Below, one piece after another: positions 1-8,072 of a stretch of DNA of 64,000 nt (within the stretch, counting starts at the first letter, position 1; every line of letters starts with the position of its first letter). The notes beneath the pieces were generated by a model, which ran no database searches, was not told the origin of the DNA, and saw only the letters and a program-made list of their open reading frames with translations. The position numbers and the translations under genes were made by a program. Origin of the DNA: Homoserinimonas sp044769865 (lineage in GTDB: Bacteria; Actinomycetota; Actinomycetes; Actinomycetales; Microbacteriaceae); contig NZ_JBIZWA010000001.1 of the NCBI RefSeq assembly GCF_044769865.1, positions 1-64,000 on the forward strand, in the 5' to 3' direction.

Positions 1-192
1 CGAGGTTTTTGGCATTTGACATTGTGCACGCTGTTGAGTTCTCAAGGAACGGACGCTCCCGGTGCCCCACCTTCCGGCGGCAGCTGCCGAGGCAACTTCC
101 CAAACTTACCACCCTCTGCGCTGGAGTTCTGACGGCCCAGTGGCCATGCAGACCCGCTGCGTACTCCGTGAAGAAGTCGAGAGTGGGAAGGG
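1..192 (-). other. 5' leader of a leftward rRNA operon (16S precursor leader)
   Basis: Read on the minus strand, positions 60-1 carry the block typical of actinobacterial 16S precursor leaders: TTGAGAACTCAACAGCGTGC followed by AATGTCAAATGCC and CCTCG. This block is known to lie a short distance upstream of the 16S rRNA and to form part of the precursor processing stem. The 16S gene itself is off the left edge. A good promoter lies just to the right, so transcription should start near 192 and leave the window leftward. No protein-coding signal is seen here. Confidence 0.8.
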
Positions 193-198
193 TTTTCT

Positions 199-228
199 AT
201 CCTAGACCCGAAGATCGTGGCTTTGCAA
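199..228 (-). promoter_or_regulatory. rRNA operon promoter
   Basis: On the minus strand a -35 TTGCAA (228-223) is followed after 18 bases by a -10 TAGGAT (204-199). It points at the rRNA leader, and no other gene lies between it and the left edge. The stretch 229-393 holds a short GCGG-CTTT-CCGC hairpin (301-312) and nothing else I can name. Confidence 0.65.
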
Positions 229-393
229 CTGGAGTTGCGGGCCGGAATCTTCGGCGGCTTGCGCCTTCGGATTGTGTCCCACGTGAGGCCGGGAAGCTCT
301 GCGGCTTTCCGCACCTTTGGGGTGACGAGTGATTACTTTACGCAGCCTTTCGGAGCCGCACCAAATCCGGTTGCGCCCCGGGCGTGTCGCGGG

Positions 394-2004
394 TCATTCG
401 CCTGTGTTGGCGGGCGCGCAATACTCCGTGACGTGCGCCTGCACAGCCTCGATTTCCGCTACTGCCTGCAGGTCGAGGAGGTCTCCTGCTCGATGCGGCT
501 CCGGAAGATTCGCGGCACTCGCGACGATCTGGTCGATCTGCGCGCTGGCCGACGTCACCTGCTCCGCGATGACCGCCGGCGCGAGAGGAACGAGGCCCTG
601 CCACGACGCGGCATAGGCGGAGATCGCGGGGACGTAGCCGGCAGGGTCGTCTGCCGCGGGCCAACCGAAGTCCGCGGCATCCGTCGCCAGTACGGGCGAT
701 CCCGCCAAGGCCCCACAGAACGCGGCGCTCTCCTCGACCAGCGCCGCATGAGCCGCGGCGGCGGCTTGTGCGCTCTCCTCATCGGCGAGCTGCTTCTGCT
801 GCTCAGACCAGAGGAAGACACCGGCAACGATGAACACGAAGGTCATGCCGACGGCCACCCAGAGTGAGGCTCGCGCAATGGCGGATGACCACCCTCGGTA
901 GGCGCGACCGCGTGCGGATGCGACCAGGCCCAGCACGAACCCGACGGGCGGGAGCACGATCGAGGCGGCGAGGGCGATGCGGTCGAGGAGATCCACTTCC
1001 TGCGGAGTCTCGTGGGCTCGGGGGGCCAGCGGCCCGAGGACGGGGTGTCCCGGAGGGGATGCAGTTGCGGTGGTCGGCCGGGGGGTGTCCCCTGCCGACG
1101 GTATTGGCGCGAGGTCGTGCGATGGAGCAACGGCTGGGACGATCGGGGCCGACAACGCGACGGACGGGTTTGCCTCTGGCCGCGACGGCGAGCCTGGTGG
1201 GACCGGTGCGCCACCGAAGGGCGAGGTCGCCGGTGCTGCGGTGGGAGGCGTGGGCGATACCACTGGGGCGGCGACGGCGGGCGGCGAGTACAGCTCGGCC
1301 GCCGAGGGAGCCCGAGTCGGCGTTTCGGCGTCGGGGCGCGGGGGAACGGTGAACGCTGCCGGACGAAGACCATACGCCGCAGCATCCGGAAGTCCTGTAC
1401 CGGGGTCGGCCCCGGCGGACGGGTCGGCGTGGGGCGCGTCCTGCGGGTGGGTGGACTTCGTCGGCTGCGAGAAGGGGCCATGCGACGCGAAGGCGTGGGT
1501 CACGGGAGGTACGGCGGGGCGCGGCGGTTCCTCGAGGGGTGGCGGCTGCAGGGGCGGCGTCGCGGACGCATCCGGCTGGGGAGTAGTCGGCGGGGCAGTA
1601 GTCGACTGAGCAGCAATTGGCGCGGAGGGCTGCGACTGAGCAAAGGGTCGCGCGGGCTCGGAGCCATACGCGGGCGGGGTGACGCCGGAGTACTGCGGCG
1701 GTGTCAGCGGCTCAGCTGCCGCAGGAGACGCCGGCGCGGGGATGTCGCGGAAGCGCGACGTGTCGACGGGAGCCGGCTCGTGAGCCGACGGTTCGAAGGA
1801 GCGGCGTTCGAAGCCCAGCGCCTCGAATGCGCTGAATCCTCCCGTGTCAGGGCCCACCGTCGGGGGCGTCGACTGCTCGCGGGAGACGGTCTCTCCCACC
1901 TCTGCGCGGGCGCTCTCGCGGAGTCGCCTGCGATCGCGACGAAGTCCGCCGTCGGGACTGCTCGGGGCACCAGTCCCCTGACCGACATCAGGCTTATCGT
2001 CCAC
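394..2004 (-). CDS. proline-rich DUF4190-like membrane protein
   Basis: A 536-residue protein of unknown function. Roughly residues 1-335 are a low-complexity Pro/Ala/Thr/Ser-rich region, probably disordered and cytoplasmic. Two hydrophobic segments follow (about 343-362 and 378-402), separated by a short basic loop (ARGRAYRGW), which resembles the DUF4190 two-helix arrangement. The C-terminal ~130 residues, with two Cys, should lie outside the membrane. The GTG start is supported by GAGGGGAGAG just upstream. It sits between tyrS and the rRNA operon on the same strand, 47 bases after tyrS begins the next unit. The high Pro/Ala content makes long overlapping open frames on the other strand; these are shadows. 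Confidence 0.75.
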   Translation of the reverse strand: MDDKPDVGQGTGAPSSPDGGLRRDRRRLRESARAEVGETVSREQSTPPTVGPDTGGFSAFEALGFERRSFEPSAHEPAPVDTSRFRDIPAPASPAAAEPLTPPQYSGVTPPAYGSEPARPFAQSQPSAPIAAQSTTAPPTTPQPDASATPPLQPPPLEEPPRPAVPPVTHAFASHGPFSQPTKSTHPQDAPHADPSAGADPGTGLPDAAAYGLRPAAFTVPPRPDAETPTRAPSAAELYSPPAVAAPVVSPTPPTAAPATSPFGGAPVPPGSPSRPEANPSVALSAPIVPAVAPSHDLAPIPSAGDTPRPTTATASPPGHPVLGPLAPRAHETPQEVDLLDRIALAASIVLPPVGFVLGLVASARGRAYRGWSSAIARASLWVAVGMTFVFIVAGVFLWSEQQKQLADEESAQAAAAAHAALVEESAAFCGALAGSPVLATDAADFGWPAADDPAGYVPAISAYAASWQGLVPLAPAVIAEQVTSASAQIDQIVASAANLPEPHRAGDLLDLQAVAEIEAVQAHVTEYCAPANTGE

Positions 2005-2051
2005 GCTCTCCCCTCAAAAGTTCGCCCCATCCTAACGAGGCGAAACTGTGC

Positions 2052-3356
2052 TTACCGTGCGACGACGCCCGCAAGCGTTTTCTTGCCGCGACGCAGGACA
2101 GCGAAGCGAGAGAACAGGAAGCGATTACCGATCGCCTCCCCGACATCCGTCACCTTCACGTTGTTGCAGTAGACGCCGCCCTGCTCGATCGCCCGACGCG
2201 ACTCACCCAGGCTCTTGGTGAGCCCTGTGTCGACCAGGAGCTGGGCGAGGGAGGAATCGACCGTCGCCTCGGCGCGTGGCAACTCCGCTAGGGCGGCGGT
2301 CAACGTGGGCTCGTCGAGCGCTGTGAGGTCGCCTTGGCCAAACAAAGCCTCTGCTGCGGCGATCGCGGCGTGCGTTGCCTCTGCCCCGTGCACGAGCGAG
2401 GTTACCTCGAACGCGAGGGTGCGCTGGGCCTCACGGCGGAAGGGCTCGGTTGCGACCGCCTCGGCCAGCTCCTCGATGCCTGCACGCGACAGGAAGGTGA
2501 AGACCTTGAGCCGGTCGATGACATCCGCGTCGTCGGTGTTGAGCCAGAACTGGTACATCGCGTAGGGGCTCGTGAGCGAGGCATCCAGCCACACGGCGTT
2601 GCCCTCGCTCTTGCCGAACTTGGTGCCGTCGGAATTCGTGATGAGCGGCGTGCCGATGGCGTGGACGCTCGCTCCCTCTGCCTTGTGGATGAGATCCGAG
2701 CCGCTCGTGAGGTTGCCCCACTGGTCGGAGCCGCCCGTCTGGAGCACGCAGTCGTACTTGCGGTAGAGCTCGAGGAAGTCCATGCCCTGGAGCACCTGGT
2801 AGCTGAACTCGGTGTAGCTGATGCCTGCGTCGGAATTGAGTCGGGCGCTCACCGCGTCCTTCTTGAGCATCGTGCCGACCCGAAAGTACTTGCCGACGTC
2901 GCGCAGGAAGTCGATCGCGGAGAGTGGCGAAGTCCAGTCGAGGTTGTTGACAAGGCGTGCCGCGTTCTCCCCCTCGAAGCTCAGGAATCGAGACACTTGA
3001 CCCTGCAGGTAACCGACCCACTCGGCGACGACCTCTGGCGTGTTGAGGGTGCGCTCGGCCGTGGGCTTCGGATCGCCGATGAGTCCCGTCGAGCCGCCGA
3101 CGAGGGCGAGCGGCCTGTGACCCGCCAACTGGATGCGGCGCAGCAGCAGCAGCTGCACGAGGTTGCCTAGGTGCAGGCTCGGCGCCGTCGGGTCGAAGCC
3201 GCAGTAGTAGACGATGGGCGGGCCATCCAGCAATTGCTTGAGCGCCTCGGCGTCTGTCGACACGTGAATGAGACCTCGCCACGACAGCTCGTCCCAGAGG
3301 GACTCGAATGAATCGTCGTTGCTCTGCTGCTCTAGATCCTGCGCGCTCGCTGACAC
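2052..3356 (-). CDS. tyrS: tyrosine--tRNA ligase
   Basis: Cytoplasmic class I aminoacyl-tRNA synthetase that charges tRNA-Tyr with tyrosine using ATP. The 434-residue length is normal for the bacterial family. The HIGH-type motif is HLGN (62-65), the tyrosine-pocket segment YQVLQGMDFLELY lies at about 186-198, GGSDQWGN follows, and the KMSKS-type loop is KFGKS (246-250). An S4-like RNA-binding domain occupies the C-terminal ~70 residues. The GTG start lies exactly 7 bases after a TAGCCT -10 box with no ribosome binding site, so the mRNA is probably leaderless. In Mycobacterium tyrosyl-tRNA synthetase also lies close to mpg, downstream of the arg genes; here the two are separated by about 4 kb of accessory genes. 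Confidence 0.96.
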   Translation of the reverse strand: MSASAQDLEQQSNDDSFESLWDELSWRGLIHVSTDAEALKQLLDGPPIVYYCGFDPTAPSLHLGNLVQLLLLRRIQLAGHRPLALVGGSTGLIGDPKPTAERTLNTPEVVAEWVGYLQGQVSRFLSFEGENAARLVNNLDWTSPLSAIDFLRDVGKYFRVGTMLKKDAVSARLNSDAGISYTEFSYQVLQGMDFLELYRKYDCVLQTGGSDQWGNLTSGSDLIHKAEGASVHAIGTPLITNSDGTKFGKSEGNAVWLDASLTSPYAMYQFWLNTDDADVIDRLKVFTFLSRAGIEELAEAVATEPFRREAQRTLAFEVTSLVHGAEATHAAIAAAEALFGQGDLTALDEPTLTAALAELPRAEATVDSSLAQLLVDTGLTKSLGESRRAIEQGGVYCNNVKVTDVGEAIGNRFLFSRFAVLRRGKKTLAGVVAR

Positions 3357-3363
3357 TCGACCA

Positions 3364-3369
3364 AGGCTA
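3364..3369 (-). promoter_or_regulatory. tyrS leaderless -10 box
   Basis: TAGCCT on the minus strand, 7 bases before the tyrS GTG. There is no ribosome binding site in between. Confidence 0.5.
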
Positions 3370-3389
3370 CCAGCGGCGAAGCGGCCGCC

Positions 3390-4668
3390 TCACGCACCCG
3401 ACGAGTCGGCGAGGGTCGTGCGGTTGCGCCCGGATGTCTTCGAAACATAGAGCGCGGCATCCGCTCGCGACACCAAGCTCGCGAGGCCGTCGCCCTCGTT
3501 CCACTCGGCAACGCCCATCGAGACCGTCACCGCACCCGTGATTTGGATATCGCGGCCGCTAATCGCCAGGCGAAGTCGCTCCGCAAGAGCGAAAGCAGCC
3601 GCAGCGGATGTCTCGGACAGCACCAACAGGAACTCCTCTCCTCCCCAGCGAACGACCGAATCGCCCGCGCGCACCCCGCCGTCGAGGACACGCGCCACCT
3701 CAATGAGCATCTGGTCGCCCACCGCATGCCCGTGGGTGTCGTTGACAAGCTTGAAGCGATCGATATCGCACATGAGGACCGAGAATGTCGTGTGCGCGGC
3801 GTCCGATGCTGCCCGCACGCCGACAAGTGCCTCTTCGCCGCCACGGCGGTTGTAGAGCCCGGTGAGCGGGTCGCGCTGGGCTTTCTGGTGCTCGTCGAGC
3901 CTCTGCCCGATCTCCTGCGTGACGTCCTTCCCGACGTGGACGACATGACGCGTGCCCATGACGGGGTCGAAATACGACCGTCGTCGCGATATCGAGATAG
4001 AGGGCCCCTTCGCGCCGACCGCGCGTGCGTATGAGATTGCGGGCCGAGTTGCTCGGCTCGGCTATGGGTTGCACCGTCCGCCAGTCGAGGATCTCGATGT
4101 CGAGCACATCGGGACCCTGCCCCAACACGTCCTCGTCGCGGAGGCCGCTCAGGCGTCGAAATCCGTCATTGACAAAGACGATTCCGGTGTCGTCGGAGAT
4201 GATGACGGAGTCATCGGAGAGGTTGACAGCCTCGAAAAGGGTGTCGCGCATCTGTTGGGCCCCGATCTCGCGCGAGGCATCCCTCTGCAGCCAGACGAAG
4301 TACTCCGGATGGCCATGCTTGTCATGAACGGGGGACATCGTCCAGTCGACCGCGTAGAGGGAGCCATCTGGCCGCACCTGCACCGTTCGGGACTCGTGCA
4401 CGCGGCCCTCCGCGAACGCGTCGCGCACCTTGGCAAGGCGCACGGGATCGGCATCCGGCCTCGCAAACATGAGTGGCGACCTGCCCTCCATCTGCTCAAG
4501 CGTGTAGCCGGTGAGCCGCACGACCGCGTCGTTGGCGAAGAGGATGCGCGGCTTGCCGGTCTCCTGGCCGGCGTCGGTCACAAAGGCAGAGGTGGGGATG
4601 TGCCGTACGGCCTCGCTGATGACGGCAAGGCGAGTCTCGGTCGCGAAGACCCCCGGTTCGTGCACCAT
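3390..4668 (-). pseudogene. PAS-PAS-GGDEF diguanylate cyclase gene with an apparent frameshift
   Basis: Two overlapping frames together encode one sensor protein. The first (from ATG 4668) has two PAS domains: about residues 14-115 (TGYTLEQMEGRSP) and 130-235 (NLSDDSVIISDDTG, then LSGLRDEDVLGQ). The second frame carries a GGDEF domain with the substrate motif GGEEF, a DPLTGLYNRRGG start and an upstream RAGD that fits the inhibitory I-site. The frames meet at 3970-3972: removing one base from the minus-strand TTT run gives a continuous VVFDPVMGTRHVV. GGDEF domains of this type make c-di-GMP from GTP, and PAS domains sense small ligands or redox state. As written the enzyme would be truncated before its catalytic domain. 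This could be a real mutation or an error in a short homopolymer. The start follows a TACCGT -10 box by 7 bases. Confidence 0.8.
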
Positions 4669-4675
4669 GCGGCCG

Positions 4676-4681
4676 ACGGTA
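4676..4681 (-). promoter_or_regulatory. leaderless -10 box of the PAS-GGDEF gene
   Basis: TACCGT on the minus strand, 7 bases before the ATG at 4668, with no ribosome binding site between. Confidence 0.4.
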
Positions 4682-4719
4682 CCACCGCCGGCCGCAGAGA
4701 GAACCCCCGCCCTCGCGGG

Positions 4720-6114
4720 CTACTGCGCGCGCTCGGGGCTGCGAAGCACGCTCGTCACGACGGGCCGAGTCGCGACGAGCGATAGGGCGACGAGCGCGAT
4801 TCCGGCGACGAAGGCGAGAGCGATGACGAGCAGCGACGTGGGAGCGACGACGAGCGCGTACCCCGCGAGCGGGAAGACGAGCAGTCCGCCGAGTGCCGCC
4901 GACCCCAGCGAGACCCAGCACAACGGCACGAGGATGGCGCGAGCCCGCGCCTGCTCCTGCACCTCGCGCGGCATACCGACCCGGTCGAGCCCAACATAGA
5001 GGTCACGGCGGTCGAGCACGGCGGATGCCTGGTTCACCCCGACCGAGCAGGCGACCATGAGGAAGGATGCGACGAGGGTGATGATGATGCCCGTGCGCAC
5101 ATCGACGTAGAGCGCCAGCTCGTTGGCCGGTCCACCCTCCTCGATCAGGAACGAGACGCCGGTGCCACCCACGACCGCGACGAAACTGGTCATTGCAAGT
5201 CCGCTGACCTGACGCCACGCGACCTTGGGCGCCTCGAGGGTCGTGCGCGCGGCGATGAGGCGCGCTGCAGTGCGGGCGCGGGCGACCTGCAGCCGAGCGA
5301 AGACCCAGATGAGCCATGGGCCGACCAGGTTGAGCACGGCAACGCCGACCGCGAAGCTCGCGGCGATGGCCACCGCGACCGCTGTGTAGTCGGGCAGTAC
5401 GCCGAAGCTCTGCAACACGACGACAGCGATGATGATGACGACTCCTCCGATGAGCCCGCGGAGCCAGCTCATGCGCGGCGCGCTCTGCTTCAGTCTCACG
5501 CCCAGCGGCGAAATGACAACCTTGCGAAGGCCGACGACAGCACTCACAGCAGCGAGCAGCACGATCCCGGCGATCACAACGGCGATGGTGAGGGGATTCA
5601 AGATGATCGATGCAGCGCCGATGGGCTCGCCCCCGAAGGGGATGAGCCCGACCAAGGGAGAGGTCGCAAAGTAGAGGATGACGCCCACGAGCGCGCCTGC
5701 CGCGGCGACCATGACCGACTCGAGGACTGTGATCGCAACGACGTTGCCGGGAGTCGCGCCGAGCAGGCGCAGGGTCGCCAGGCGGTCATCACGCCGACGC
5801 GCCGAGAGTCTGGCGGCAGCGCCACTCAGGCTCGCAAGCGGAATCACGAGCAGCGCGAGGGCGAGCCCGCTCAGCACCTGGTACGTGGCCGCATTCAACT
5901 CGTCGGGCCAGTTCCAAAACATCACGCCACCGCCCGCGACCGTGAGGAGCAGGGCGGAAGTGATGGCGAAGGCGACGCCGGGAAGCACGAGCGTCGAGAC
6001 CGAATCGGCGCTGGGCCGGGCGAGCATCCACGTCAGGGTGACGATTGGGGCGCGGCGCCTCGATGGCGCGAGGCGCACTGGGGCGGGAGCGCGCACATCC
6101 GTCATGCTGCTCAT
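4720..6114 (-). CDS. FtsX-like ABC transporter permease
   Basis: A 464-residue polytopic membrane protein with about eight hydrophobic segments. It has a cytoplasmic ARRRDDRLATLRLLGATPGNV segment of the kind conserved in FtsX/MacB-type permeases, followed by paired helices; a second copy of the helix set lies in the C-terminal third (DRRDLYVGLDRVGMPR matches the same cytoplasmic element). This duplicated architecture is typical of single-subunit permeases that pair with LolD/MacB-type ATPases. Its start overlaps the stop of the ATPase gene by 4 bases, so the two are translationally coupled. The substrate is unknown; peptide, antibiotic or lipid export is usual for the family. Confidence 0.88.
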   Translation of the reverse strand: MSSMTDVRAPAPVRLAPSRRRAPIVTLTWMLARPSADSVSTLVLPGVAFAITSALLLTVAGGGVMFWNWPDELNAATYQVLSGLALALLVIPLASLSGAAARLSARRRDDRLATLRLLGATPGNVVAITVLESVMVAAAGALVGVILYFATSPLVGLIPFGGEPIGAASIILNPLTIAVVIAGIVLLAAVSAVVGLRKVVISPLGVRLKQSAPRMSWLRGLIGGVVIIIAVVVLQSFGVLPDYTAVAVAIAASFAVGVAVLNLVGPWLIWVFARLQVARARTAARLIAARTTLEAPKVAWRQVSGLAMTSFVAVVGGTGVSFLIEEGGPANELALYVDVRTGIIITLVASFLMVACSVGVNQASAVLDRRDLYVGLDRVGMPREVQEQARARAILVPLCWVSLGSAALGGLLVFPLAGYALVVAPTSLLVIALAFVAGIALVALSLVATRPVVTSVLRSPERAQ

Positions 6115-6833
6115 GCCGTGACCTCCGAGACGGTCGCCGCAGCCCGGACATCGAGGCGGCCGTCGCGCAGCCGCACGACGCGCGAACAGCGGGCGGCGAC
6201 ATGGTCGTCGTGCGTGACGACGACGAGCGCACGGCCGTCTTCCGTCGCGGCACCGAGCAGTGCCGTCATCGTCTCCCCCGAGGTCACGGAGTCGAGGGCT
6301 CCCGTCGGTTCGTCGGCGAAGATGACCCTGGCACCCGTGACCTGGGCGCGCGCGATCGCGACGCGCTGCGCCTGCCCACCCGAGAGCTCACCGATGCGGC
6401 GTCGCTCAAGACCCCCGAGGCCGAGCCGGGCAAGCCACTCGACCGCGTGGGCCTCAGCGGTCGCCCGTGTGCGCCCCGCCAGGAGGAGGGGAAGGGCGAC
6501 GTTCTCGACGACCGTGAGTTCGGGGATCAGCAGGCCCTGCTGGAACACGAAGCCGAACTCCTCGCGGCGCAGCCTCGACCGCTCTGACTCCGCGAGGGCA
6601 TTCACGGCAATGGCACCGTTTGGCGTGTACACGACGACCTCGCCGCTCGTCGGCGTGATGATGCCCGCGAGCGCGTGGAGGAGCGTCGTCTTGCCCGATC
6701 CTGAGGGCCCCATGATGGCGACGGACTCGCCGGGATAGATGGCCAGGTCGACCCCGTCAAGGGCGCGCGTTCCCGGGTACGTCATCGAGACGCGCGATGC
6801 CGAGAGGAGAGGTGTTGAGACGGAAGAATTCAT
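6111..6833 (-). CDS. LolD/MacB-type ABC transporter ATPase
   Basis: A 240-residue ATP-binding subunit for the FtsX-like permease immediately downstream (4-base overlap). Visible motifs in order are Walker A GPSGSGKTT, a Q-loop in GFVFQQGLLIP, the signature LSGGQAQRVAIARA, Walker B VIFADEPTGALD and the switch His in VVVTHD. I chose the ATG at 6833 (MNSSVSTPLL) because GAGG/GGAAG lies just upstream and the residues before it do not look like this family; an in-frame start at 6884 is possible. Together the two genes form a mechanotransmission-type exporter of unknown substrate. Confidence 0.9.
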   Translation of the reverse strand: MNSSVSTPLLSASRVSMTYPGTRALDGVDLAIYPGESVAIMGPSGSGKTTLLHALAGIITPTSGEVVVYTPNGAIAVNALAESERSRLRREEFGFVFQQGLLIPELTVVENVALPLLLAGRTRATAEAHAVEWLARLGLGGLERRRIGELSGGQAQRVAIARAQVTGARVIFADEPTGALDSVTSGETMTALLGAATEDGRALVVVTHDDHVAARCSRVVRLRDGRLDVRAAATVSEVTA

Positions 6834-6917
6834 GCTTCCAGCCTCGCCGACACAGCACGCAACCACATCGGTCGGGCGGCGCATCCCGCATCATCCTCGC
6901 GATGTATTCCGGGGCTT

Positions 6918-6929
6918 CGGCACGTGCCG
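6918..6929. repeat. 12-bp perfect palindrome between ABC exporter and lipoprotein genes
   Basis: CGGCACGTGCCG is a perfect 12-bp palindrome in the 180-bp divergent intergenic region. It lies about 85 bases upstream of the ATPase start and about 70 bases upstream of the lipoprotein -10 box. It could be an operator, but there is no experimental or comparative support here. Confidence 0.35.
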
Positions 6930-6999
6930 CTTGTAGGCCGAGGCCGCGGGGTCGACCGGGCCCCGCCACCGGGTCACCGTGCTGCTTCAGGGCGAGTGA

Positions 7000-7005
7000 T
7001 AGCGT
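7000..7005 (+). promoter_or_regulatory. leaderless -10 box of the lipoprotein gene
   Basis: TAGCGT lies exactly 6 bases before ATG 7012, which supports 7012 rather than the adjacent ATG at 7009 as the start. Confidence 0.4.
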
Positions 7006-7011
7006 CGAATG

Positions 7012-7431
7012 ATGGCAACGAGGCGCTGGATCTCTCTGTTCGCACTCTGCACACTCCTCCTGACCGGGTGCACCGCATCCGGCGCACTGAACGGCTCACC
7101 CGAAGCACTCGAATGCACCGTCATGTATCGCGCGGGCGAGGACGCCCAGCCCGAGCAGGCCACCGTGCGGGTAGAGCGCCAGATCGGCCCGGAAGGGGAC
7201 ACCGAATCGGTGACCTTCGGCGCTGAGACTGACGCAGAGGTGACCGTCTCGGTCAGCTACCACGCGAACTCGCCCGCTCACGGGCTAGTCCAGGCCTGGG
7301 TGACGTCGAACGACGGCGAAACGCACCGGGAAATCGTCGAGTTCGAAGGCGAGTACCCCGGCGGGCCTGAAAGGCGCCAGGACAGTGGAAATCGGCCAGT
7401 CGTCACGTACGTTTGCGACGCCGCTGGCTGA
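7012..7431 (+). CDS. putative lipoprotein of unknown function
   Basis: A 139-residue secreted lipoprotein. The N-terminus is a signal peptide with a hydrophobic run (WISLFALCTLLL) ending in the lipobox LLTGC, Cys20 being the expected lipidation site. The mature part is small, acidic and probably beta-rich, with Cys residues at about positions 35 and 135 that could form a disulfide. I recognise no domain. It is transcribed alone on the plus strand between the ABC exporter and mpg, so it interrupts an otherwise leftward run. Confidence 0.7.
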   Translation: MATRRWISLFALCTLLLTGCTASGALNGSPEALECTVMYRAGEDAQPEQATVRVERQIGPEGDTESVTFGAETDAEVTVSVSYHANSPAHGLVQAWVTSNDGETHREIVEFEGEYPGGPERRQDSGNRPVVTYVCDAAG

Positions 7432-7451
7432 CGACACACGCCGACGCAGAC

Positions 7452-8072
7452 TCACGCCTTGCGGGGGACGCTGCGGCGATATGGAGAAACTGTCGGGTCG
7501 TTTGGAATCCAGAAGCGCCACGGGAAGGCATCCGTGCCGCCGGGCCCGGACACACCGGTTCTGGGGCCGCTCTGGTACTCCACGGGACCCTGCGAGAACT
7601 CCAGGCGAATATCGCCCGTCTCGAGGTCTTGCCCACCATCGCTGAGCATGATTCCCAGTGCGACTGTGAGCCTGCCGGGACCGCGGGCGAGATCGGCATC
7701 AGTCTTGCTGCTGTGACGCCGGGACCGAGCGGTTTCGACCCCGTCGATCACCTCACCAGCACGAAGGAGAACACCCGACGAGGTCCCCTCCGTGCCTGTC
7801 ACGATGTTGGCACACGTGTGCATTCCGTACGTGAAATAGGTATAGAGATGACCCGGCGGGCCGAACATCACCGCGTTACGGGCAGTCTTGCCACGGTGTC
7901 CGTGCGAGCCCGGATCCTCAGCTCCCAAATACGCTTCGACTTCGGTGATCCGGATGGTCACGCCGCGGCCGATCAGGCGCGCCCCGAGGAGCTGCGGAGC
8001 CACGTCGGGAGACGGACGGGCGAGAAAGGAACGGTCAAACACGTGGTGCGCTTCAAGCTCCTCCGACATCAC
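7452..8072 (-). CDS. mpg: DNA-3-methyladenine glycosylase (AAG/Mpg family)
   Basis: Base-excision repair enzyme that removes alkylated purines such as 3-methyladenine from DNA. At 206 residues it matches the bacterial AAG family. Family signatures are present: TEVEAYLGAEDPGSHG (with the catalytic Glu), RNAVMFGPPGHLYTYFTYGMH and RGPGRLTVALGI. It starts on GTG, overlapping the argH stop codon by 4 bases (the next codon is ATG), so it is co-translated as the last gene of the arginine operon. The association with arginine genes is one of gene order rather than of pathway. Confidence 0.93.
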   Translation of the reverse strand: MMSEELEAHHVFDRSFLARPSPDVAPQLLGARLIGRGVTIRITEVEAYLGAEDPGSHGHRGKTARNAVMFGPPGHLYTYFTYGMHTCANIVTGTEGTSSGVLLRAGEVIDGVETARSRRHSSKTDADLARGPGRLTVALGIMLSDGGQDLETGDIRLEFSQGPVEYQSGPRTGVSGPGGTDAFPWRFWIPNDPTVSPYRRSVPRKA

